DNA from: Ruminococcaceae bacterium UBA1405
GTDB lineage: Bacteria > Bacillota > Clostridia > Oscillospirales > Ruminococcaceae
Assembly: GCA_002305685.1 (NCBI GenBank)
Contig: DBQB01000019.1
Location: 19,878 to 83,877 of the forward strand
Direction of reading: 5' to 3'
DNA length: 64,000 nt
In this document: in pieces, positions 44,016-52,167 of the stretch
Numbering within the stretch: the stretch's first letter is position 1
How the letters are laid out: each line of letters starts with the position of its first letter
Made by a program: the position numbers and the translations under genes
Notes under the pieces: model-generated
What the model was told of the DNA's origin: nothing
What the model saw: only the letters and a program-made list of their open reading frames with translations
Databases searched by the model: none

Positions 44016-45092
44016 GTGAAACCGGAGGACCAAAAAAAATTTCTGATCCGTTTTTGTTACGCCGCCGTCATTCTGGCTCTGACATTTTTGGGTGTACGGA
44101 TTCTTTTCTCCTGGCTGCTCCCCTTTGCCGCTGGACTGGCTGTGGCGGTGCTGCTTCGCCCTGCTATCCGCAGACTCTCCAAGGCTGCCCTCCTTCCCCG
44201 CAGGCATGCGGCGGTGATCGTTACAACGCTGATGTATCTTCTGATTCTTGCGTTGCTCTGGTTCCTTTTGGTCAATGCGGCCTCCGTGGTCTCCACAGCG
44301 GTGGGCAACGCCGCAAAATTTCTACCGGTTTTTCTCAGCGAACGGCTGCTCCCCGCCTTGGAAACCGTTCGACAAAATACCATTCGTATCTTTTCCCATC
44401 TTTCCCCCAGCCTGTCGGAGATATCGGTGGATCTCTCCCAGACCATCACCCAATCTTTGAGCGATCTCTCCACCGCCGCCGTGAGTTGGGCCGGACGGCT
44501 TGTCCGCTCGATTCCTTCGGTACTGTTTACCGTGACCCTCAGCATCCTCTCCTCCTTTTTGATCGCCATCGATTATCCCAGGGTAACCGGTTTTGTGCTG
44601 GCACAGATTCCGCAGCGCTGGCAGTCTATACTGTTTGGCTGCCGGCAGTTTCTCTCCCAGCAGCTGTTGAAGGTACTGCGGGGATATCTGATTATTATGA
44701 TCATCACCTTCTGTGAACTGTCCATCGGTTTCTGGCTGCTGAAAGTCCCTCATTTTCTGCAGAAAGGAGCTTTGGTGGCGATTCTGGACATTCTGCCGCT
44801 GATTGGTACCGGCGGAATCCTGATTCCCTGGGCCATCCTGGAACTGGTGCAGGGCAACAATTTTTTGGCGTTGGGGCTGGGGATACTCTACGGCATCATC
44901 ACGCTGGTGCGCACCCTCATCGAACCAAAAATCATCGGAGATCAGACCGGACTGCCGCCGCTGGTCACACTGACTGCTATGTACATTGGCTGGAAAGCGG
45001 CCGGATTTGCCGGAATTTTCATTGCCCCACTGGCGGTGATGTTGCTGTGCTGGCTGCAACAAACCGGTACTTTATCTCTTTGGAAAGAATAA
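44016..45092 (+). CDS. AI-2E family transporter / YtvI-like permease
   Basis: A 358-residue membrane protein with seven to eight spans, of the family that includes AI-2 exporters and the sporulation protein YtvI. FLIRFCYAAVILALTFLGV begins the first span; LLPFAAGLAVAVLLRPAIR and the C-terminal ILPLIGTGGILIPWAILEL, LGLGILYGIITLVRTLIEPK are family hallmarks. Start is GTG 44016, nine bases after AAAGGAG. The gene is alone and followed by a strong terminator. Substrate unknown; a role in sporulation is only suggested by similarity. Confidence 0.87.
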   Translation: MKPEDQKKFLIRFCYAAVILALTFLGVRILFSWLLPFAAGLAVAVLLRPAIRRLSKAALLPRRHAAVIVTTLMYLLILALLWFLLVNAASVVSTAVGNAAKFLPVFLSERLLPALETVRQNTIRIFSHLSPSLSEISVDLSQTITQSLSDLSTAAVSWAGRLVRSIPSVLFTVTLSILSSFLIAIDYPRVTGFVLAQIPQRWQSILFGCRQFLSQQLLKVLRGYLIIMIITFCELSIGFWLLKVPHFLQKGALVAILDILPLIGTGGILIPWAILELVQGNNFLALGLGILYGIITLVRTLIEPKIIGDQTGLPPLVTLTAMYIGWKAAGFAGIFIAPLAVMLLCWLQQTGTLSLWKE

Positions 45093-45102
45093 GGACAGCG
45101 AC

Positions 45103-45147
45103 AAAAACAGGTGCAGAATCCACAAGGATCACTGCACCTGTTTTTTT
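45103..45147. terminator. Bidirectional terminator
   Basis: AAAAACAGGTGCAG (45103-45116) pairs perfectly with CTGCACCTGTTTTT, then more T up to 45147. It serves the permease gene on the plus strand and the lipoprotein gene (ending 45155) on the minus strand. Confidence 0.93.
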
Positions 45148-45154
45148 GTAAGAA

Positions 45155-46294
45155 TCAGATCAGGCTTTCCACCACAGGCTGTTCCAACGCGTCAATCCCC
45201 CAGGGATTTTCGGTCACCTCCGAGGCATTGTTCAGCAAATATTCCGCCATCACCGTATATCCGGTGAACAGCTGTTCCTCAGAGACCCATCTCTCCACGC
45301 TGTCGCTGTACAGTGTGTTCTCCCACCGGAAATCATATCCCCCATCCTCCCGCAAGCGGTAAGCGTTGATGGTAATCCAGTGACCGTACTGATAGGTATC
45401 CAGGATGGCATCGTTGGCATAAGCAACCATTATCGCCGCCGGACGGCCGGTATCCAGCAGCTGACAAAGGGTCTGTGTCAAATCCACATCCTGCGTTCCC
45501 ACATCCGCAATGCGGTAATCGGTTATCCCGCTATCCTGCAGATACCGGTTCACCGAATTGAGGATATGGGTGCTGGACATACAATATTCGATCTCTGGAC
45601 CGGTGCTGTAGTCGGTGGACTCTGCAGAGTACCCACGCACCGCATCCATCCGTGCGGTCAGCTCATCCCCCCAAACCGGCATCACACTTTGCAGCAAAAG
45701 GGTACCGTTGGCGGCGCCGCAGGCAGTATCCCCCCAAAAAGCGGCATTGTGCTGGTTTACCTTCCCGGTCTCCAGCGATACCTGATATGCCTGATAATCA
45801 GAGGATTCCATGCCATCCTCATTATGGTAACAGACCCGATATCCTGCGCTGGCATAATCAATTTTGATTGCGCTGTTGTCCTTCTGGTAAGGCTGTATCA
45901 TATCCGTGTTGACATGGGTAAGGGTAATCTCTCCGTTCTCCCCGATCTCCTGGGGGGTCAAATCTGCCTCCACACTCTGATATACCGCGTCGGGCACATC
46001 GGAACTGGTATACAGGTGATATACCACTATCATCTCCACGTTTTCCAGCGATGAAGTCAAGCGGATGGTTGCCCCGGTATCGCTGAGAGAAAGATAGGTG
46101 AAGGTAGGTCGCGCCATCTCCTTAACCGGCTCCGAAGGCTGAGATACGGAGGAGGAAACAGAGGAATTCACCGGTTCCGACACCGTCTGGGATTGGGAAG
46201 GCGCTGCGCTGGATGCCGTGTCTTTCGGTTTACAACCGCTGCACATCATTAGAACGATCATCAGGGCGGTCAAAACAATCTTCTTTTTCTGCAT
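45155..46294 (-). CDS. Lipoprotein with C39-like cysteine peptidase domain
   Basis: A 379-residue exported lipoprotein. KKKIVLTALMIVLMMC is a lipoprotein signal with Cys near residue 18-21 (MMCSGC), then a Ser/Pro-rich linker. Residues about 180-370 look like a papain-like C39_2 domain: FWGDTACGAANGTLLLQ with the putative nucleophile Cys in TACGAA, and YQYGHWITINAYR with the His. The enzyme may cleave peptides at the cell surface; no partner is coded. Start ATG 46294 follows AGGAG by eight bases. Divergent from the MerR gene. Confidence 0.75.
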   Translation of the reverse strand: MQKKKIVLTALMIVLMMCSGCKPKDTASSAAPSQSQTVSEPVNSSVSSSVSQPSEPVKEMARPTFTYLSLSDTGATIRLTSSLENVEMIVVYHLYTSSDVPDAVYQSVEADLTPQEIGENGEITLTHVNTDMIQPYQKDNSAIKIDYASAGYRVCYHNEDGMESSDYQAYQVSLETGKVNQHNAAFWGDTACGAANGTLLLQSVMPVWGDELTARMDAVRGYSAESTDYSTGPEIEYCMSSTHILNSVNRYLQDSGITDYRIADVGTQDVDLTQTLCQLLDTGRPAAIMVAYANDAILDTYQYGHWITINAYRLREDGGYDFRWENTLYSDSVERWVSEEQLFTGYTVMAEYLLNNASEVTENPWGIDALEQPVVESLI

Positions 46295-46384
46295 ATTCAT
46301 TCTCCTGCTGCAATGTCGATTCAATATCTACGTTCCTATAGAAGGATACTCCTTACAGTTCGCTCTAAGTCAAGGGATATTTCA

Positions 46385-46414
46385 TTGACAAGGTACAGCG
46401 ATATTGATTATACT
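46385..46414 (+). promoter_or_regulatory. Promoter of the MerR gene
   Basis: TTGACA (46385-46390), 18 bases, TATACT (46409-46414). The 18-base spacer is common for MerR-type promoters, which are often 19-20. Confidence 0.75.
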
Positions 46415-46449
46415 TAAAAATGAAATATCAGGAAAGGATGATCGTCCGT

Positions 46450-46935
46450 ATGTACTATACCATCGGGGAGATTGCCAAAAAACTGAACCTGACCACCTAT
46501 ACCCTTCGCTACTATGACAAAGAAGGATTGCTGCCCTTTGTGGAGCGCGATGGAAACGGCATCCGGCGTTTCAAGGATTCAGACCTGGAATGGCTTTCCA
46601 TCATCGAATGTCTCAAACAGACCGGGATGCCTCTGAAGGATATCCGCGTCTTTATCGACTGGAGTATTCAGGGGGACGATACCATCGCGCAGCGTCTGGA
46701 ACTCATCCGGTGTCAACGGGAAGCTGTGCAGCAGCAGATTGAGCAGCTGCATCAGACGTTGAAAACGCTGGATTACAAATGCTGGTACTATGAAAAGGCT
46801 AAGGAGGCCGGAACCTGCGAGATTCATCGCCAACTCACCGCCAAGGATGTACCCGACGAGTTTCATGACGTATTTTGCCGCCTGCACCACCTGAGCCCCG
46901 ATGACGCCCAAGGTAAGCAATCTAAGGCCGGTTAA
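46450..46935 (+). CDS. MerR family transcriptional regulator
   Basis: A 161-residue regulator. The winged helix-turn-helix at residues 1-70 reads YYTIGEIAKKLNLTTYTLRYYDKEGL (in part) with DGNGIRRFKDSDLEWLSIIECLKQTGMPLKDIR; a coiled-coil dimer helix follows (about 75-115, LIRCQREAVQQQIEQL) and a short effector part with Cys residues. Effector unknown. The ATG at 46450 follows GGAAAGG by 12 bases; ATG 46420 is before the expected transcription start. Divergent from the C39-like lipoprotein gene. Confidence 0.9.
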   Translation: MYYTIGEIAKKLNLTTYTLRYYDKEGLLPFVERDGNGIRRFKDSDLEWLSIIECLKQTGMPLKDIRVFIDWSIQGDDTIAQRLELIRCQREAVQQQIEQLHQTLKTLDYKCWYYEKAKEAGTCEIHRQLTAKDVPDEFHDVFCRLHHLSPDDAQGKQSKAG

Positions 46936-46942
46936 AAAATCT

Positions 46943-46970
46943 TTGCAACCGGACCTACTTATGTTATAAT
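46943..46970 (+). promoter_or_regulatory. Promoter of the amidohydrolase leader
   Basis: TTGCAA (46943-46948), 16 bases, TATAAT (46965-46970). Initiates near 46977, at the start of a structured leader. Confidence 0.65.
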
Positions 46971-46976
46971 GAGGTA

Positions 46977-47087
46977 TCGGGATTTTTCATCCCCACCGCC
47001 ATCAAAAAACCGCTGTGGTCAAGGAGGACCAGGGAAGAACCGACAAATCCCTGTACTTCTATGGCCGGGGCGGTTTTTCTGTTTTTT
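46977..47087 (+). ncRNA. Structured 5' leader, possible riboswitch or attenuator
   Basis: Visible folds: GGGAT-TTTTC-ATCCC (46979-46993), TGGTC/GACCA (47016-47029) and CAGGG/CCCTG (47030-47053). AAAAACCGC (47005-47013) pairs with GCGGTTTTT (47070-47078), and a shorter AACCG (47038-47042) could pair with the same CGGTT, giving two mutually exclusive states ahead of a T6 run (47082-47087). I could not assign it to a known family. The downstream gene is an M20 amidohydrolase. Confidence 0.5.
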
Positions 47088-47130
47088 ATTTGGCGGCATC
47101 CGATATTTTTAGCAACAGGAGGCGTTGACA

Positions 47131-48555
47131 TTGGACTACAGAGAGATCCTGGCACAGAGCATTGAGGAGAAAAAACAAGAGTTTATCCGCATCAGCAATC
47201 AGATTTGGGAGTACGCCGAACCGCGGTTTCAGGAGGAAAAATCCTCCGCGCTTCAGCAGCAGTATCTGAAAGAGCAGGGCTTTGCCGTCCGCTCCGATCT
47301 TGCCGGAGAAAAGACTGCCTTTATCGCCGAGTATGGCAGCGGCAAACCGGTCATCGCATTTTTGGGAGAATTCGACGCCCTCTCCGGTCTTTCCCAGGAA
47401 GCAGACAACCCCGAGAGAGCCCCCATTCCCGGCTGCGAACAGGGACACGGCTGCGGACATCAGCTGTTGGGTACCGGCGCTCTGGCGGCTGCGGTGGCTT
47501 TAAAAGAAAAGATGCAGGCTGACCACCTTCCCGGTACCATTCGGTATTACGGCTGTCCGGCGGAAGAGAACGCCGGCGGCAAAGCCTATCTGGTACGGGA
47601 TGGGTATTTTGACGATTGCGACGTTGCCCTGACCTGGCACGCCAGCACCACCAATACCGTTGCCCATGTTAGCTCCCTGGCCAATTTCCGGGTGTTTTTC
47701 ACCTTCCATGGCCTTTCCTCCCACGCCGCCGGAGCACCCCATCTGGGACGTTCCGCACTGGACGCGGTGGAGCTGATGAATGTGGGTGTAAACTATATGC
47801 GCGAGCATATGATCAGCACAGCCAGAGTTCACTATGCTGTCACCAACACCGGAGGCACTGCACCCAACGTGGTGCAAAGCGAGGCGCAGGTGCTCTACGC
47901 CATCCGCGCACCCAAGGTAACCCAGGTCAAAGAACTGTACAACCGTATCTGTAAGATCGCCCAGGGCGCTGCGCTGATGACCGAAACCACAGTGGATATC
48001 CAGCAGGTTTCCGCCTATTCCAACCTCATCCGAAATGAGGTAATTTCCCAGCAGATGTACGATGCGATGAATTATTTTCTTCCCCAGAACTACACCGAGG
48101 AGGAGCTGGAATATGCCAGAACCTTCCAGAAATCCATCAGCGATCTGGACCGCAGCAATCTGAAAAATACGGTGGTCAATCTGGTGGGCAAGGAAAAAGC
48201 CAAAGAGGTACTGCAAAGCCCCATGCTCAACTTCCTCTGTCCCATCCCCACCACCAGCGGCAGCGGTTCCACCGACGTGGGAGATGTCAGCTGGGTGGTT
48301 CCCACCTCCTATTTCTATACCGCCTGTTGGGCTGCGGGCACGCCGGGACACGCCTGGCAGCAGGTGGCTCAGGGAAAATCTTCCATCGCCCACAAGGGAA
48401 TGTTGTTGGCGGCAAAGGTGCTTGCCTGTGTGGGATATGCATTTTTGACCCAGCCTGAACTGGTGCAGCAGGCCCATGATGCGTGGGTTGAGGATCTGGA
48501 CGGCGAGAGTTATCCCAATCCGCTGCCCAAGGACCTTAAGCCATTCCTCTGGTAA
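47131..48555 (+). CDS. M20 family amidohydrolase (AbgB-like)
   Basis: A 474-residue metal-dependent peptidase/amidohydrolase of the M20D-like p-aminobenzoyl-glutamate utilization group. Metal ligands are visible in FLGEFDALSG, EQGHGCGHQLLGTGALAA, PAEENAGGKAYL and near the end in a late VGDVSWVVPT motif, with HGLSSHAAGAPHLGRSALDA in the lid domain. The amide substrate is unknown. Start is TTG 47131, eight bases after AGGAGG; TTG 47125 is too close. A structured leader precedes it. Confidence 0.9.
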   Translation: MDYREILAQSIEEKKQEFIRISNQIWEYAEPRFQEEKSSALQQQYLKEQGFAVRSDLAGEKTAFIAEYGSGKPVIAFLGEFDALSGLSQEADNPERAPIPGCEQGHGCGHQLLGTGALAAAVALKEKMQADHLPGTIRYYGCPAEENAGGKAYLVRDGYFDDCDVALTWHASTTNTVAHVSSLANFRVFFTFHGLSSHAAGAPHLGRSALDAVELMNVGVNYMREHMISTARVHYAVTNTGGTAPNVVQSEAQVLYAIRAPKVTQVKELYNRICKIAQGAALMTETTVDIQQVSAYSNLIRNEVISQQMYDAMNYFLPQNYTEEELEYARTFQKSISDLDRSNLKNTVVNLVGKEKAKEVLQSPMLNFLCPIPTTSGSGSTDVGDVSWVVPTSYFYTACWAAGTPGHAWQQVAQGKSSIAHKGMLLAAKVLACVGYAFLTQPELVQQAHDAWVEDLDGESYPNPLPKDLKPFLW

Positions 48556-48627
48556 CAACCTTGCCCGGCAGATAAAAACAGCTGTATCCGTATCAGGAAA
48601 AACTTTTCTTGTTGGAAATACCGAAAA

Positions 48628-48664
48628 CGAAAGCCACCGCATAATCTGTTTGCGGTGGCTTTCG
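48628..48664 (+). terminator. Hairpin after the amidohydrolase
   Basis: CGAAAGCCACCGCA (48628-48641) pairs perfectly with TGCGGTGGCTTTCG (48651-48664); the downstream T-tract (CTCTTT) is weak. Confidence 0.75.
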
Positions 48665-48694
48665 CTCTTTGAAAAACTTTATCCGAAAAGCAAG

Positions 48695-48745
48695 AAATCC
48701 GGAATCCTTTTTGCGTGGCTACACGCGAAAAGATCCCGGATTTTT
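48695..48745 (+). terminator. Second hairpin with T-tract
   Basis: AAATCCGG pairs with CCGGATTT (48695-48702 and 48735-48742) and the middle GCGTG/CACGC, with a few mismatches, followed by T-rich bases up to 48745. With the hairpin before it this forms a tandem terminator. Confidence 0.7.
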
Positions 48746-48800
48746 GTATGGCTGTTTCAGCAGCCCCTTGACAGAATCGCCTGCCGGATTTTATCAAGAA

Positions 48801-49949
48801 TTATTTGCGGATCAGCTCGGTGTAGGCCATCAGCATCGGCGCAACACCCTTAGCCTCATTCTCCACCACTGGCTCGCTGAAGTAGTAATCCAGCGTGCCG
48901 TCCCGGCGCTGGTTGTTGCCGCCGCCCAGGCCTGCCACCAGGCAGATTCCGCTCAAGGTAAGATTGCCGTCCGCATCCTGCTTGAGATACCGGTCCGCTG
49001 TGCCATAGAATGCTTTCTCGCCATAAGCCCGATAGCTTTCCGGCAAAAACCCTAGACGCACCCCTTTGAGGATACCGCAGGCAATCAGCATGGTGCCACT
49101 GGTTTCCAGATAGTTGCGGGGATCCTCCGGTTTATTGACGATCTGGTAGAACATCCCGCAGTCATGCTGCCAGGGGAGCAGCGCGTCAATCAGATTTTTC
49201 AAAATGCGCTGCATCTCTTTTTTCTCCTGCACCATCGACGCGGGCATCCGCTCCATCGTATCGGTAAGCGCCAGAGTAAACCAGCCGATGGCGCGAAGCC
49301 AGAAATTCTGGGAAAGGCCGGTCTCCTTATCCGCCCAGAAGATACTCTTGGTGGAATCATAGCCATGATAATAAAGGCCTGTCTTGGGATCCTTCATCCG
49401 TTTTTCCACTACCAGGAACTGATGGAAGGAATCCTCACATCCTTTACACTGGTTATATTTGGCCTCGTATTCCATGTAAAAAGGCTGCGCCATAAATAAG
49501 CCGTCCAGCCAGACCTGTTTGTAATAGATATCCTTATGCCAGAAGCTGTTGTCCTCGGTACGGGGATGCTTGTCCAGCTGGCTGCGGATGGTATCCAGCG
49601 CCCGGCGATATTTTTCTTTTCCGGTCAGATCATAGAGGGTAAAGAGGGTACGCCCGGGAGCAATATTGTCCAGATTGTAGTCATTCGGGGAATAGGTGAG
49701 GATGGAACCGTCCTCCTGAACGAAATACCCCATAAAGTCATCGGAAAACTCCAGGTATTTGCGGTTGCCGGAAATCTCATAGAGGGCCAGCAGCGCTGTG
49801 ATCATACAGCCATCCACATAATTCCACTTATTGGGCTTATTTCCGCCTACCTTCCGCTCGATGTTCCAAGCGGGATTCTGGGCGCTGCTGGTGGCGACCA
49901 GGCTGTCGATATAAGCCGCCAAGCGGTCCAATGTCTCCTGATGTGTCAT
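48801..49949 (-). CDS. GH105 unsaturated rhamnogalacturonyl hydrolase (YteR/YesR-like)
   Basis: A 382-residue cytoplasmic glycoside hydrolase of the six-hairpin fold. It removes the unsaturated galacturonyl residue from lyase products of pectin. YYKQVWLDGLFMAQPF holds Asp149, the counterpart of the catalytic Asp of YteR; WNYVDGCMITALLALYE and FWLRAIGWFTLALTD are also typical. No signal peptide, as expected for intracellular oligosaccharide breakdown. Start ATG 49949 follows AAAGGAG by nine bases. It is downstream of the rubredoxin gene without a clear terminator between. Confidence 0.92.
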   Translation of the reverse strand: MTHQETLDRLAAYIDSLVATSSAQNPAWNIERKVGGNKPNKWNYVDGCMITALLALYEISGNRKYLEFSDDFMGYFVQEDGSILTYSPNDYNLDNIAPGRTLFTLYDLTGKEKYRRALDTIRSQLDKHPRTEDNSFWHKDIYYKQVWLDGLFMAQPFYMEYEAKYNQCKGCEDSFHQFLVVEKRMKDPKTGLYYHGYDSTKSIFWADKETGLSQNFWLRAIGWFTLALTDTMERMPASMVQEKKEMQRILKNLIDALLPWQHDCGMFYQIVNKPEDPRNYLETSGTMLIACGILKGVRLGFLPESYRAYGEKAFYGTADRYLKQDADGNLTLSGICLVAGLGGGNNQRRDGTLDYYFSEPVVENEAKGVAPMLMAYTELIRK

Positions 49950-50098
49950 TGTTTTTCTCTCCTTTGTTGTGGGTTGAGTCCAAAAATCCACGGGCAGCTG
50001 CCGCCGTCTGCGGCAAAAAGATACAGGAAAATTATAACACAAATCCAACCGGTTTGGAAGGACCAATCGGGGAAACCCCTGAGCCATCGGACGACAAC

Positions 50099-50755
50099 CT
50101 ATTTGGCTTTATGAGGCTGAAAATGGGAGCGGTCCGCCTTACAAACCGGACAAACGTAGTCGGCGGGGGCTTGAGAAAAATCCCCTTCATACAGATACCC
50201 GCAGATATCACAGATATAAACTGTCTTTTCCTGGGCAACAGCCTTCTCTTTTTCCGGCGAAACATAGGTGGGAGCCGCTTTGGGCGCTTTTCCCTTGATC
50301 ACTTTGTGATAATAATCGTAGGTCATGGGAGGCAGATCAGCGAGCTTGCGCGCCTGCATCACCCGTCCCAAAATTAGGCTATGGGTCTGGACGTCCACCA
50401 CAGAGACTACCTGGCAGATCAGATATCCGGTAATTTGATCGGTGACAACCGGCAAGCCGTCCACCATCTCATGGGCAACTCCCTGATACTTGTCCACCGT
50501 TCGGGAGCTGAAAAAGCCAAAGGTACCAATCAGTCTGGGGGCAGTTTTTTCCGATAGAATCGCTGCGCTGAACCGGCCAGACTGCACAATTGCGTCATGG
50601 GTTGCATTATCCTTGTTCATGCTCAGACAGATGATCGGGTTTTCGCTGGTCACCTGAAACACCGTGTTGACAATACAGCCATAATTTTTCTGCTCCTGTC
50701 TGGCGCCAATCACGTACATTCCATAAGAAACATCCCACAATGCGTTAAAATCCAT
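50099..50755 (-). CDS. Flavin reductase-rubredoxin fusion (high-molecular-weight rubredoxin type)
   Basis: A 218-residue protein with two parts. Residues about 1-150 form a flavin reductase-like FMN-binding domain (SYGMYVIGARQEQKN, NTVFQVTSENPIICLSMNK, GRFSAAILSE); residues about 165-218 are a rubredoxin with YICDICGYLY and DYVCPVCKADRSHF, the two CxxC iron sites. Such fusions (Hrb type) pass electrons to flavodiiron proteins to detoxify oxygen or NO in anaerobes. Partner proteins are not in the window. ATG 50755 follows AGGAAGG. Confidence 0.92.
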   Translation of the reverse strand: MDFNALWDVSYGMYVIGARQEQKNYGCIVNTVFQVTSENPIICLSMNKDNATHDAIVQSGRFSAAILSEKTAPRLIGTFGFFSSRTVDKYQGVAHEMVDGLPVVTDQITGYLICQVVSVVDVQTHSLILGRVMQARKLADLPPMTYDYYHKVIKGKAPKAAPTYVSPEKEKAVAQEKTVYICDICGYLYEGDFSQAPADYVCPVCKADRSHFQPHKAK

Positions 50756-50793
50756 CGCATTCACCTTCCTTTGCAAAAAATATTGTTGCAAAA

Positions 50794-50815
50794 CCGCAGT
50801 CAATTATAACTGCGG
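50794..50815 (-). promoter_or_regulatory. Palindrome holding a TATAAT before the rubredoxin gene
   Basis: CCGCAGT and ACTGCGG (50794-50800, 50809-50815) form a perfect 7-base inverted repeat around TATAAT (minus strand, 50803-50808). On the minus strand the stem is followed by TTTTG, so it can also terminate the upstream amidase-lipoprotein gene. It may be a terminator, an operator over the rubredoxin promoter, or both. Confidence 0.55.
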
Positions 50816-50848
50816 ACACAAAACATTTAGCAAAAAACAAGCGGCCGT

Positions 50849-52153
50849 CTAATCGTTCCAACCCGCCACCTTCACCAGCGACTGAAGGGTATACCCGTAA
50901 GCGCAGGCGGGAAAATTTCTGAGGTTGGCGGTATTGGAATTGATCAGATAATCCACCGTATTTCCCTTCTCATCGGTAATCACATCCACAATCAGCACCG
51001 TATGCTTCCAATCGTCCTGGGTTCCCAGCTCCAGGATATCACCGATCTCCCCGCTGTCAAACGGAGCCTCTACCTGGGCAACTAGTCCAAATCCGTCGTT
51101 GTTCTCTGCATAATCCCGAAACTCCTCCACACCGGACCAGGAAGCCGAGCGGCCAAAGGTCCCAGCAGAATTGTTAGGGGTATCCCCGTACCATTTCCAC
51201 ACATACGCGCCATAGGGATCCATAGGAATCCCTCCGGCATCCAGACACTGGGATATATAGTTTTGACAGTTTCCTCCATAAATCCCATAATCTGGCCAGT
51301 AATCGTTGCGCTGCTCCACCCATTCCATAGCGTAATCCACCGCCGCTTGACGGTCATATTGGTGAGCTGCCTGCAGCGTCTGCGCTTCCCCCTGCGCACG
51401 GGAGGCAATGTTTTCCCGGGCCTGTTCCAGCAGTTCATCCAGCAACCGTTCAAAATATTGCTGTGCATCCTCTTCCTGGGTATCAAAGCTTCTCTGCTGA
51501 TACATGGAGCGGTCGCTGTTGGGATTTCCCAAAACTACGATATAATAAAGGCTATCCAGCTGCATATGGCTTTGCAGTTTCCATTCGCCTTGCTGCTGTA
51601 CCAGAACAAAGGAATGGTACACCCCAAAACTTTCGGAATCAACCTGCGGACTCAGGGCAAAATTCTGAATACTGTCCTCCCGCACCATAATCGATACGGA
51701 ACCGTCCTCCTGCTGCTGCATACGGCGCAAGGTCAAGGTGTATTCATAATGTTCCACCGACAGATCTCCCGGGATCATCTTGCGCGTTTCTATTAGGTAT
51801 TCCCAGACCATCCGGTTACCCATAGCCTGATCGGCGTTTTCGTCGGCAAACAGGGGGGCTGGATCCAGCGGTTCCATTCTCGCCATCGATTCATAATATA
51901 GATCCATATAATTTAGCATCAGCTGTATCTGCTGCGCATCAGGGGCCTGCTGATCGTCATCCTCCAGTGAAAAGTACCCCTCGCCGTAGCTTTCGGGTAC
52001 AATCTGAGAAACACTTTGCACCTGAGATATCTCAGACACACTTGCAGGTTCCGAACTGGATGGTAAAACAGAGGCAGAAACCGCCTGCGCCTGGCCACAT
52101 CCGGAAACAAAGACCATCAGAAGAAGCATTGCCAATTGTTTCAATCGTTTCAA
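50849..52153 (-). CDS. Lipoprotein with Amidase_6-like domain
   Basis: A 434-residue exported lipoprotein. MKRLKQLAMLLLMVFVSGC is a lipoprotein signal; an acidic/Ser-rich linker follows, then an all-helical middle. Residues about 295-430 look like the Amidase_6 (NlpC/CHAP-like) domain: YGGNCQNYISQCLDAGGIPMD with the putative Cys and HTVLIVDVITD with the His. It may hydrolyse cell-wall peptides. It is 14 bases after the D,D-carboxypeptidase gene on the same strand, which supports a cell-wall role. Cysteine assignment is by similarity only. Confidence 0.78.
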   Translation of the reverse strand: MKRLKQLAMLLLMVFVSGCGQAQAVSASVLPSSSEPASVSEISQVQSVSQIVPESYGEGYFSLEDDDQQAPDAQQIQLMLNYMDLYYESMARMEPLDPAPLFADENADQAMGNRMVWEYLIETRKMIPGDLSVEHYEYTLTLRRMQQQEDGSVSIMVREDSIQNFALSPQVDSESFGVYHSFVLVQQQGEWKLQSHMQLDSLYYIVVLGNPNSDRSMYQQRSFDTQEEDAQQYFERLLDELLEQARENIASRAQGEAQTLQAAHQYDRQAAVDYAMEWVEQRNDYWPDYGIYGGNCQNYISQCLDAGGIPMDPYGAYVWKWYGDTPNNSAGTFGRSASWSGVEEFRDYAENNDGFGLVAQVEAPFDSGEIGDILELGTQDDWKHTVLIVDVITDEKGNTVDYLINSNTANLRNFPACAYGYTLQSLVKVAGWND

Positions 52154-52167
52154 ATTTTGTCACACCT

